DNA of 64,000 nucleotides from Auanema rhodensis (taxonomy: Eukaryota; Nematoda; Chromadorea; Rhabditida; Rhabditidae), in assembly GCA_964057225.1 (NCBI GenBank), contig OZ059898.1:17771267-17835266 (forward strand), in the 5' to 3' direction. The notes under the pieces are model-generated. The model was not told the origin of the DNA. It saw only the letters and a program-made list of their open reading frames with translations, and did not search any database. The position numbers and the translations under genes were made by a program. Positions 14,136-25,200 of this stretch are shown here, piece after piece (within the stretch, counting starts at the first letter, position 1; the number at the start of each line of letters is the position of its first letter).

Positions 14136-14148
14136 ATTAAATTATGAG
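14136..14148. other. Left A/B satellite junction
   Basis: Family A reads through TTTTCACCCTGAAGAATTAA and stops. Family B starts within the next few bases at TATGAGATTTTTCATC. There is no linker, target-site duplication or other element between them. The A monomer next to the edge carries extra changes: GCTGCATCG for GCTGCGTCG, and AAGTGATAAACG for AACTGATATAAG, which breaks the conserved hairpin. Confidence 0.93.
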
Positions 14149-14856
14149 ATTTTTCATCATCTTACAACAAATTCATTTAAATCTAACATGAATTGTTTTT
14201 TCGTTTTAAAAAGCATTGAATTTCATTGTTTCTGGTAATATTGGATTTGATTATTGCTTCGCTTGTTTTAAGATTTTGCTTCTGCATGTCCTGTGTTTAC
14301 TGCTCTAGCTGGTTTTCACTTTTTATGAGATTTTTCATCATCTTACAACAAATTCATTTAAATCTAACATGAATCACTTTTTCGTTTTAAAAAGCATTGA
14401 ATTTCATTGTTTCTTGTAATATTGGATTTGATTATTGCTTCCTTTGTTTTAAGATTTTGCTTCTGCATAGCTGCAGTGCTCTAGCTGGTTTTCACTTTTT
14501 ATGAGATTTTTCATCATCTTACAACAAATTCATTTAAATCTAACATGAATTATTTTTTCGTTTTAAAAAGCATTGAATTTCATTGTTACTGGTAATATTG
14601 GATTTGATTATTGCTTCGTTTGTTTTAAGATTTTGCTTCTGCATAGCTTCAGTGCTCTAGCTGGTTTTCACTTTTTATGAGATTTTTCATCATCTTACAA
14701 CAAATTCATTTAAATCTAATATGAATTATTTTTTCGTTTTAAAAAGCATTGAATCTCATTGTTTCTGGTAATATTGGATTTGATTATTGCTTCGCTTGTT
14801 TTAAGATTTTGCTTCTGCATGTCCTGTGTTTACTGCTCTAGCTGGTTTTCACTTTT

Positions 14857-17800
14857 TATGAGATTTTTCATCATCTTACAACAAATTCATTTAAATCTAA
14901 CATGAATTACTTTTTCGTTTTAAAAAGCATTGAATTTCATTGTTCCTTGTAATATTGGATTTGATTATTGCTTCGTTTGTTTTAAGATTTTGCTCCTGCA
15001 TAGCTTCAGTGCTCTAGCTGGTTTTCACTTTTTATGAGATTTTTCATCATCTTACAACAAATTCATTTAAATCTAACATGAATTATTTTTTCGTTTTAAA
15101 AAGCATTGAATTTCATTGTTTCTTGAAATATTGGATTTGATTATTGCTTCGTTAGCTTTAAAATTTTTGCTACTACATGTCCTGTGCTTACTGCTCTAGC
15201 TGGTTTTCACTTTTTATGAGATTTTTCATCATCTTACAACAAATTCATTTAAATCTAACATGAATTATTTTTTCGTTTTAAAAAGCATTGAATTTCATTG
15301 TTTCTTGTAATATTGGATTTGATTTTTGCTTCGTTTGTTTTAAGATTTTGCTTTTGCATAGCTTCAGTGCTCTAGCTGGTTTTCCATTTTTATGAGATTT
15401 TTCATCATCTTACAAGAAATTCAATTGAATCTAACATGAATTATTTTTTCGTTTTAAAAAGCATTGAATTTCATTGTTTCTTGTAATATTGGATTTGATT
15501 ATTGCTTCGCTTGTTTTAAGATTTTGCTTCTGCATGTCCTGTGTTTACTGCTCTAGCTGGTTTTCACTTTTTATGAGATTTTTCATCATCTTACAAGAAA
15601 TTCAATTGAATCTAACATGAATTATTTTTTCGTTTTAAAAAACATTGAATTTCATTGTTTCTTGTAATATTGGATTTGATTATTGCTTTGTTAGCTTTAA
15701 AATTTTTGCTACTACATGTCCTGTGTTTACTGCTCTAGCTGGTTTTCACTTTTTATGAGATTTTTCATCATCTTACAACAAATTCATTCAAATCTAACAT
15801 GAATTGTTTTTTCGTTTTAAAAAGCATTGAATTTCATTGTTTCTGGTAATATTGGATTTGATTATTGCTTCGTTTGTTTTAAGATTTTGCCTCTGCATGT
15901 CCTGTGTTTACTGCTCTAGCTGGTTTTCACTTTTTATGAGATTTTTCATCATCTTACAACAAATTCATTTAAATCTAACATGAATTACTTTTTCGTTTTA
16001 AAAAGCATTGAATTTCATTGTTCCTAGTAATATTGGATTTGATTATTGCTTCGTTTGTTTTAAGATTTTGCTCCTGCATAGCTTCAGTGCTCTAGCTGGT
16101 TTTCACTTTTTATGAGATTTTTCATCATCTTACAACAAATTCATTTAAATCTAACATGAATTATTTTTTCGTTTTAAAAAGCATTGAATTTCATTGTTTC
16201 TTGAAATATTGGATTTGATTATTGCTTCGTTAGCTTTAAAATTTTTGCTACTACATGTCCTGTGCTTACTGCTCTAGCTGGTTTTCACTTTTTATGAGAT
16301 TTTTCATCATCTTACAACAAATTCATTTAAATCTAACATGAATTATTTTTTCGTTTTAAAAAGCATTGAATTTCATTGTTTCTTGTAATATTGGATTTGA
16401 TTTTTGCTTCGTTTGTTTTAAGATTTTGCTTTTGCATAGCTTCAGTGCTCTAGCTGGTTTTCCATTTTTATGAGATTTTTCATCATCTTACAAGAAATTC
16501 AATTGAATCTAACATGAATTATTTTTTCGTTTTAAAAAGCATTGAATTTCATTGTTTCTTGTAATATTGGATTTGATTATTGCTTCGCTTGTTTTAAGAT
16601 TTTGCTTCTGCATGTCCTGTGTTTACTGCTCTAGCTGGTTTTCACTTTTTATGAGATTTTTCATCATCTTACAAGAAATTCAATTGAATCTAACATGAAT
16701 TATTTTTTCGTTTTAAAAAGCATTGAATTTCATTGTTTCTTGTAATATTGGATTTGATTATTGCTTTGTTAGCTTTAAAATTTTTGCTACTACATGTCCT
16801 GTGTTTACTGCTCTAGCTGGTTTTCACTTTTTATGAGATTTTTCATCATCTTACAACAAATTCATTCAAATCTAACATGAATTGTTTTTTCGTTTTAAAA
16901 AGCATTGAATTTCATTGTTTCTGGTAATATTGGATTTGATTATTGCTTCGTTTGTTTTAAGATTTTGCCTCTGCATGTCCTGTGTTTACTGCTCTAGCTG
17001 GTTTTCACTTTTTATGAGATTTTTCATCATCTTACAACAAATTCATTTAAATCTAACATGAATTATTTTTTCGTTTTAAAAAGCATTGAATTTCATTGTT
17101 TCTTGTAATATTGGATTTGATTATTGCTTCGTTTGTTTTAAGATTTTGCTTCTGCATGTCCTGTGTTTACTGCTCTAGCTGGTTTTCACTTTTTATGAGA
17201 TTTTTCATCATCTTACAACAAATTCATTTAAATCTAACATGAATTACTTTTTCGTTTTAAAAAGCATTGAATTTCATTGTTCCTTGTAATATTGGATTTG
17301 ATTATTGCTTCGTTTGTTTTAAGATTTTGCTCCTGCATAGCTTCAGTGCTCTAGCTGGTTTTCACTTTTTATGAGATTTTTCATCATCTTACAACAAATT
17401 CATTTAAATCTAACATGAATTATTTTTTCGTTTTAAAAAGCATTGAATTTCATTGTTTCTTGAAATATTGGATTTGATTATTGCTTCGTTAGCTTTAAAA
17501 TTTTTGCTACTACATGTCCTGTGCTTACTGCTCTAGCTGGTTTTCACTTTTTATGAGATTTTTCATCATCTTACAACAAATTCATTTAAATCTAACATGA
17601 ATTATTTTTTCGTTTTAAAAAGCATTGAATTTCATTGTTTCTTGTAATATTGGATTTGATTTTTGCTTCGTTTGTTTTAAGATTTTGCTTTTGCATAGCT
17701 TCAGTGCTCTAGCTGGTTTTCCATTTTTATGAGATTTTTCATCATCTTACAAGAAATTCAATTGAATCTAACATGAATTATTTTTTCGTTTTAAAAAGCA

Positions 17801-19349
17801 TTGAATTTCATTGTTTCTTGTAATATTGGATTTGATTATTGCTTCGCTTGTTTTAAGATTTTGCTTCTGCATGTCCTGTGTTTACTGCTCTAGCTGGTTT
17901 TCACTTTTTATGAGATTTTTCATCATCTTACAAGAAATTCAATTGAATCTAACATGAATTATTTTTTCGTTTTAAAAAACATTGAATTTCATTGTTTCTT
18001 GTAATATTGGATTTGATTATTGCTTTGTTAGCTTTAAAATTTTTGCTACTACATGTCCTGTGTTTACTGCTCTAGCTGGTTTTCACTTTTTATGAGATTT
18101 TTCATCATCTTACAACAAATTCATTCAAATCTAACATGAATTGTTTTTTCGTTTTAAAAAGCATTGAATTTCATTGTTTCTGGTAATATTGGATTTGATT
18201 ATTGCTTCGTTTGTTTTAAGATTTTGCCTCTGCATGTCCTGTGTTTACTGCTCTAGCTGGTTTTCACTTTTTATGAGATTTTTCATCATCTTACAACAAA
18301 TTCATTTAAATCTAACATGAATTACTTTTTCGTTTTAAAAAGCATTGAATTTCATTGTTCCTAGTAATATTGGATTTGATTATTGCTTCGTTTGTTTTAA
18401 GATTTTGCTCCTGCATAGCTTCAGTGCTCTAGCTGGTTTTCACTTTTTATGAGATTTTTCATCATCTTACAACAAATTCATTTAAATCTAACATGAATTA
18501 TTTTTTCGTTTTAAAAAGCATTGAATTTCATTGTTTCTTGAAATATTGGATTTGATTATTGCTTCGTTAGCTTTAAAATTTTTGCTACTACATGTCCTGT
18601 GCTTACTGCTCTAGCTGGTTTTCACTTTTTATGAGATTTTTCATCATCTTACAACAAATTCATTTAAATCTAACATGAATTATTTTTTCGTTTTAAAAAG
18701 CATTGAATTTCATTGTTTCTTGTAATATTGGATTTGATTTTTGCTTCGTTTGTTTTAAGATTTTGCTTTTGCATAGCTTCAGTGCTCTAGCTGGTTTTCC
18801 ATTTTTATGAGATTTTTCATCATCTTACAAGAAATTCAATTGAATCTAACATGAATTATTTTTTCGTTTTAAAAAGCATTGAATTTCATTGTTTCTTGTA
18901 ATATTGGATTTGATTATTGCTTCGCTTGTTTTAAGATTTTGCTTCTGCATGTCCTGTGTTTACTGCTCTAGCTGGTTTTCACTTTTTATGAGATTTTTCA
19001 TCATCTTACAAGAAATTCAATTGAATCTAACATGAATTATTTTTTCGTTTTAAAAAGCATTGAATTTCATTGTTTCTTGTAATATTGGATTTGATTATTG
19101 CTTTGTTAGCTTTAAAATTTTTGCTACTACATGTCCTGTGTTTACTGCTCTAGCTGGTTTTCACTTTTTATGAGATTTTTCATCATCTTACAACAAATTC
19201 ATTCAAATCTAACATGAATTGTTTTTTCGTTTTAAAAAGCATTGAATTTCATTGTTTCTGGTAATATTGGATTTGATTATTGCTTCGTTTGTTTTAAGAT
19301 TTTGCCTCTGCATGTCCTGTGTTTACTGCTCTAGCTGGTTTTCACTTTT
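14857..19349 (+). repeat. Family B hexameric HOR (1078 bp) within a 2337-bp super-repeat
   Basis: Four copies of a six-monomer unit (176+182+176+181+182+181 bp) occupy 14857-15934, 15935-17012, 17194-18271 and 18272-19349. One extra 181-bp monomer at 17013-17193 separates the second and third. Copies 1 and 3 share GTTCCTTGTAAT in monomer 1 and AAAAAACATTG in monomer 5. Copies 2 and 4 share GTTCCTAGTAAT and AAAAAGCATTG. Copies 1+2+extra (2337 bp) were therefore duplicated as one block, giving a second order of repetition. Confidence 0.9.
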
Positions 19350-21334
19350 TATGAGATTTTTCATCATCTTACAACAAATTCATTTAAATCTAACATGAAT
19401 TATTTTTTCGTTTTAAAAAGCATTGAATTTCATTGTTTCTTGTAATATTGGATTTGATTATTGCTTCGTTAGCTTTAAAATTTTTGCTACTACATGTCCT
19501 GTGCTTACTGCTCTAGCTGGTTTTCACTTTTTATGAGATTTTTCATCATCTTACAACAAATTCATTTAAATCTAACATGAATTATTTTTTCGTTTTAAAA
19601 AGCATTGAATTTCATTGTTTCTTGAAATATTGGATTTGATTATTGCTTCGTTAGCTTTAAAATTTTTGCTACTACATGTCCTGTGCTTACTGCTCTAGCT
19701 GGTTTTCACTTTTTATGAGATTTTTCATCATCTTACAACAAATTCATTTAAATCTAACATGAATTATTTTTTCGTTTTAAAAAGCATTGAATTTCATTGT
19801 TTCTTGTAATATTGGATTTGATTTTTGCTTCGTTTGTTTTAAGATTTTGCTTTTGCATAGCTTCAGTGCTCTAGCTGGTTTTCCATTTTTATGAGATTTT
19901 TCATCATCTTACAAGAAATTCAATTGAATCTAACATGAATTATTTTTTCGTTTTAAAAAGCATTGAATTTCATTGTTTCTTGTAATATTGGATTTGATTA
20001 TTGCTTCGCTTGTTTTAAGATTTTGCTTCTGCATGTCCTGTGTTTACTGCTCTAGCTGGTTTTCACTTTTTATGAGATTTTTCATCATCTTACAAGAAAT
20101 TCAATTGAATCTAACATGAATTATTTTTTCGTTTTAAAAAGCATTGAATTTCATTGTTTCTTGTAATATTGGATTTGATTATTGCTTTGTTAGCTTTAAA
20201 ATTTTTGCTACTACATGTCCTGTGTTTACTGCTCTAGCTGGTTTTCACTTTTTATGAGATTTTTCATCATCTTACAACAAATTCATTCAAATCTAACATG
20301 AATTGTTTTTTCGTTTTAAAAAGCATTGAATTTCATTGTTTCTGGTAATATTGGATTTGATTATTGCTTCGTTTGTTTTAAGATTTTGCCTCTGCATGTC
20401 CTGTGTTTACTGCTCTAGCTGGTTTTCACTTTTTATGAGATTTTTCATCATCTTACAACAAATTCATTTAAATCTAACATGAATTATTTTTTCGTTTTAA
20501 AAAGCATTGAATTTCATTGTTTCTTGTAATATTGGATTTGATTATTGCTTCGTTTGTTTTAAGATTTTGCTTCTGCATGTCCTGTGTTTACTGCTCTAGC
20601 TGGTTTTCACTTTTTATGAGATTTTTCATCATCTTACAACAAATTCATTTAAATCTAACATGAATTACTTTTTCGTTTTAAAAAGCATTGAATTTCATTG
20701 TTTCTTGAAATATTGGATTTGATTATTGCTTCGTTAGCTTTAAAATTTTTGCTACTACATGTCCTGTGCTTACTGCTCTAGCTGGTTTTCACTTTTTATG
20801 AGATTTTTCATCATCTTACAACAAATTCATTTAAATCTAACATGAATTATTTTTTCGTTTTAAAAAGCATTGAATTTCATTGTTTCTTGTAATATTGGAT
20901 TTGATTTTTGCTTCGTTTGTTTTAAGATTTTGCTTTTGCATAGCTTCAGTGCTCTAGCTGGTTTTCCATTTTTATGAGATTTTTCATCATCTTACAAGAA
21001 ATTCAATTGAATCTAACATGAATTATTTTTTCGTTTTAAAAAGCATTGAATTTCATTGTTTCTTGTAATATTGGATTTGATTATTGCTTCGCTTGTTTTA
21101 AGATTTTGCTTCTGCATGTCCTGTGTTTACTGCTCTAGCTGGTTTTCACTTTTTATGAGATTTTTCATCATCTTACAAGAAATTCAATTGAATCTAAAAT
21201 GAATTATTTTTTCGTTTTAAAAAGCATTGAATTTCATTGTTTCTGGTAATATTGGATTTGATTATTGCTTCGTTTGTTTTAAGATTTTGCTACTACATGT
21301 CCTGTGTTTACTGCTCTAGCTGGTTTTCACTTTT
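19350..21334 (+). repeat. Rearranged family B HOR copies with hybrid monomers
   Basis: After 19349 the hexamer order recurs with losses. The monomer at 19350-19531 begins like the extra monomer at 17013 and ends like the 182-bp TTAGCTTTAAAA type. The one at 20615-20796 begins with GAATTACTTTTTCG, typical of HOR monomer 1, and ends as HOR monomer 2. A third hybrid at 21154-21334 begins with the AAATTCAATTGAATC type and ends with a plain GTTTTAAGATTTTGCTAC. Such chimaeras are expected from unequal crossover or gene conversion in register. Confidence 0.82.
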
Positions 21335-21515
21335 TATGAGATTTTTCATCATCTTACAACAAATTCATTCAAATCTAACATGAATTGTTTTTTCGTTTTA
21401 AAAAGCATTGAATTTCATTGTTTCTGGTAATATTGGATTTGATTATTGCTTCGTTTGTTTTAAGATTTTGCCTCTGCATGTCCTGTGTTTACTGCTCTAG
21501 CTGGTTTTCACTTTT

Positions 21516-22178
21516 TATGAGATTTTTCATCATCTTACAACAAATTCATTTAAATCTAACATGAATTATTTTTTCGTTTTAAAAAGCATTGACATTCATT
21601 GTTTCTTGTAATATTGGATTTGATTATTGCTTCGTTTGTTTTAAGATTTTGCTTCTGCATGTCCTGTGTTTACTGCTCTAGCTGGTTTTCACTTTTTATG
21701 AGATTTTTCATCATCTTACAACAAATTCATTTAAATCTAACATGAATTATTTTTTCGTTTTAAAAAACATTGAATTTCATTGTTTCTTGTAATATTGGAT
21801 TTGATTATTGCTTCGTTTGTTTTAAGATTTTGCTTCTGCATGTCCTGTGTTTACTGCTCTAGCTGGTTTTCACTTTTTATGAGATTTTTCATCATCTTAC
21901 AACAAATTCATTTAAATCTAACATGAATTATTTTTTCGTTTTAAAAAGCATTGAATTTCATTGTTTCTTGTAATATTGGATTTGATTATTGCTTCGTTTG
22001 TTTTAAGATTTTGCTTCTGCATGTCCTGTGTTTACTGCTCTAGCTGGTTTTCACTTTTTATGAGATTTTTCATCATCTTACAACAAATTCATTTAAATCT
22101 AACATGAATTATTTTCTCGTTTTAGAAAGCATTGAATTTCATTGTTTCTTGTAATATTGGATTTGATTATTGCTTCGT
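21516..22178 (+). repeat. Proximal B monomers next to the inversion centre
   Basis: Three 181-bp monomers and a truncated one (from 22059) outside the hexamer pattern. They are close to a plain consensus, with private changes such as GACATTC near 21590 and TTTTCTCGTTTTAGAAAGC near 22112. Private changes gather in the last, partial monomer, as is usual at array edges where homogenisation is weak. Confidence 0.75.
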
Positions 22179-22212
22179 ATTGCTTTGTTCATTTCTCTTA
22201 TTTTTATTACTA
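22179..22212. other. Turnaround between opposed B arrays
   Basis: The left B array is intact to GATTATTGCTTCGT at 22178. The next bases read ATTGCTTTGTT, then a T-rich stretch ending TTATTACTA, and reverse-complement B is recognisable from TTTGAAACGAAAAAATAG at 22213. The start of the segment resembles the 182-bp B variant (ATTGCTTTGTTAGC), and ATTTTTATTACTA resembles ATTTTTGCTACTA of the same variant. It may therefore be a decayed direct B fragment that restarts about 10 bp back in the monomer. I see no transposon end or unique sequence. The orientation switch lies somewhere in 22190-22213. Confidence 0.7.
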
Positions 22213-25200
22213 TTTGAAACGAAAAAATAGTTCATATTAGATTCAAATGAATTTGTTGCAAGATGATGAAAAATCTCATAAAAATGGAAAACCAGCTGGA
22301 GCACTGAAGCTATGCAGAAGCAAAATCTTAAAACAAACGAAGCAATAATCAAATCCAATATTACAAGAAACAATGAAATTCAATGCTTTTTAAAACGAAA
22401 AAATAATTCATGTTAGATTTAAATGAATTTGTTGTAAGATGATGAAAAATCTCATAAAAAGTGAAAACCAGCTAGAGCAGTAAGCACAGGACATGTAGTA
22501 GCAAAAAGTTCAAAGCTAACGAAGCAATAATCAAATCCAATATTACAAGAAACAATGAAATTCAATGCTTTTTAAAACGAAAAAATAATTCATGTTAGAT
22601 TTAAATGAATTTGTTGTAAGATGATGAAAAATCTCATAAAAAGTGAAAACCAGCTAGAGCAGTAAACACAGGACATGTAGTAGCAAAAATTTTAAAGCTA
22701 ACAAAGCAATAATGAAATCCAATATTACAAGAAACAATGAAATTCAATGCTTTTTAAAACGAAAAAATAATTCATGTTAGATTTAAATGAATTTGTTGTA
22801 AGATGATGAAAAATCTCATAAAAAGTGAAAACCAGCTAGAGCACTGAAGCTATGCAGAAGCAAAATCTTAAAACAAACGAAGCAATAATCAAATCCAATA
22901 TTACAAGAAACAATGAAATTCAATGCTTTTCAAAACGAAAAAACAATTCATGTTAGATTTAAATGAATTTGTTGTAAGATGATGAAAAATCTCATAAAAA
23001 GTGAAAACCAGCTAGAGCAGTAAACACAGGACATGCAGAAGCAAAATCTTAAAACAAACGAAGCAATAATCAAATCCAATATTACAAGAAACAATGAAAT
23101 TCAATGCTTTTTAAAACGAAAAAGTAATTCATGTTAGATTTAAATGAATTTGTTGTAAGATGATGAAAAATCTCATAAAAAGTGAAAACCAGCTAGAGCA
23201 GTAAACACAGGACATGCAGAAGCAAAATCTTAAAACAAACGAAGCAATAATCAAATCCAATATTACCAGAAACAATGAAATTCAATGCTTTTCAAAACGA
23301 AAAAACAATTCATGTTAGATTTAAATGAATTTGTTGTAAGATGATGAAAAATCTCATAAAAAGTGAAAACCAGCTAGAGCAGTAAACACAGGACATGTAG
23401 TAGCAAAAATTTTAAAGCTAACAAAGCAATAATCAAATCCAATATTACAAGAAACAATGAAATTCAATGCTTTTTCAAACGAAAAAATAATTCATGTTAG
23501 ATTCAATTGAATTTCTTGTAAGATGATGAAAAATCTCATAAAAAGTGAAAACCAGCTAGAGCAGTAAACACAGGACATGCAGAAGCAAAATCTTAAAACA
23601 AACGAAGCAATAATCAAATCCAATATTACAAGAAACAATGAAATTCAATGCTTTTTAAAACGAAAAAATAATTCATGTTAGATTTAAATGAATTTGTTGT
23701 AAGATGATGAAAAATCTCATAAAAAGTGAAAACCAGCTAGAGCACTGAAGCTATGCAGAAGCAAAATCTTAAAACAAACGAAGCAATAATCAAATCCAAT
23801 ATTACAAGAAACAATGAAATTCAATGCTTTTTAAAACGAAAAAGTAATTCATGTTAGATTTAAATGAATTTGTTGTAAGATGATGAAAAATCTCATAAAA
23901 AGTGAAAACCAGCTAGAGCAGTAAACACAGGACATGCAGAAGCAAAATCTTAAAACAAACGAAGCAATAATCAAATCCAATATTACCAGAAACAATTAAA
24001 TTCAATGCTTTTCAAAACGAAAAAACAATTCATGTTAGATTTAAATGAATTTGTTGTAAGATGATGAAAAATCTCATAAAAAGTGAAAACCAGCTAGAGC
24101 AGTAAACACAGGACATGTAGTAGCAAAAATTTTAAAGCTAACAAAGCAATAATCAAATCCAATATTACAAGAAACAATGAAATTCAATGCTTTTTCAAAC
24201 GAAAAAATAATTCATGTTAGATTCAATTGAATTTCTTGTAAGATGATGAAAAATCTCATAAAAAGTGAAAACCAGCTAGAGCAGTAAACACAGGACATGC
24301 AGAAGCAAAATCTTAAAACAAACGAAGCAATAATCAAATCCAATATTACAAGAAACAATGAAATTCAATGCTTTTTAAAACGAAAAAATAATTCATGTTA
24401 GATTTAAATGAATTTGTTATAAGATGATGAAAAATCTCATAAAGAGTGAAAACCAGCTAGAGCAGTAAACACAGAAAATGTAGTAGCACAAATTTTAAAG
24501 CTAACAAAGCAATAATCAAATCCAATATTACAAGAAACAATGAAATTCAATGTTTTTTAAAACGAAAAAATAATTCATGTTAGATTTAAATGAATTTGTT
24601 GTAAGATGATGAAAAATCTCATAAAAAGTGAAAACCAGCTAGAGCACTGAAGCTATGCAGAAGCAAAATCTTGAAACAAACGAAGCAATAATCAAATCCA
24701 ATATTACAAGAAACAATGAAATTCAATGCTTTTTAAAACGAAAAAGTAATTCATGTTAGATTTAAATGAATTTGTTGTAAGATGATGAAAAATCTCATAA
24801 AAAGTGAAAACCAGCTAGAGCAGTAAACACAGGACATGCAGAAGCAAAATCTTAAAACAAACGAAGCAATAATCAAATCCAATATTACCAGAAACAATTA
24901 AATTCAATGCTTTTCAAAACGAAAAAACAATTCATGTTAGATTTAAATGAATTTGTTGTAAGATGATGAAAAATCTCATAAAAAGTGAAAACCAGCTAGA
25001 GCAGTAAACACAGGACATGTAGTAGCAAAAATTTTAAAGCTAACAAAGCAATAATCAAATCCAATATTACAAGAAACAATGAAATTCAATGCTTTTTCAA
25101 ACGAAAAAATAATTCATGTTAGATTCAATTGAATTTCTTGTAAGATGATGAAAAATCTCATAAAAAGTGAAAACCAGCTAGAGCAGTAAACACAGGACAT

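Larger units (their letters stand above)
1..14141 (-). repeat. Satellite family A array, left arm (minus orientation)
   Basis: About 40.5 head-to-tail copies of an AT-rich 349-351 bp monomer. Taking TTGTATNAAG as monomer start, copies begin at 1, 351, 702, 1052, 1402, 1753, 2103, 2453, 2804, 3154, 3503, 3853, 4203, 4553, 4903, 5253, 5604, 5954, 6305, 6654, 7004, 7354, 7705, 8055, 8406, 8757, 9107, 9458, 9809, 10159, 10510, 10861, 11211, 11562, 11912, 12262, 12612, 12947, 13297, 13632 and 13982; the last is cut at the A/B junction. Two copies are 335 bp because of a 14-bp deletion. The array is the reverse complement of the one at 26221-64000. Variants differ at scattered diagnostic sites, for example GCCTCG against GCCTTG and TTTTTCGGG against TTTTTCGAA. 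No transposon or unique DNA interrupts it. The left end lies outside the window. Centromeric or pericentromeric location is inferred only. Confidence 0.97.
14142..22178 (+). repeat. Satellite family B array, left block
   Basis: Tandem AT-rich monomers of 176, 181 or 182 bp. Taking TATGAGATTTTTC as start, copies begin at 14143, 14324, 14500, 14676, 14857, 15033, 15215, 15391, 15572, 15754, 15935, 16111, 16293, 16469, 16650, 16832, 17013, 17194, 17370, 17552, 17728, 17909, 18091, 18272, 18448, 18630, 18806, 18987, 19169, 19350, 19532, 19714, 19890, 20071, 20253, 20434, 20615, 20797, 20973, 21154, 21335, 21516, 21697, 21878 and 22059; the last is truncated at 22178. The 5-bp class difference lies before CTCTAGCTGG: long monomers read ATGTCCTGTGTTTACTG and short ones ATAGCTTCAGTG. 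The 182-bp type carries TTAGCTTTAAAATTTTTGC. I see no overall similarity to family A except one box, listed separately. Confidence 0.96.

Noticed and set aside
22167-22373. Minus-strand 68-codon frame across the inversion centre
   Set aside because: A chance frame through the turnaround and one B monomer; it has no family features.
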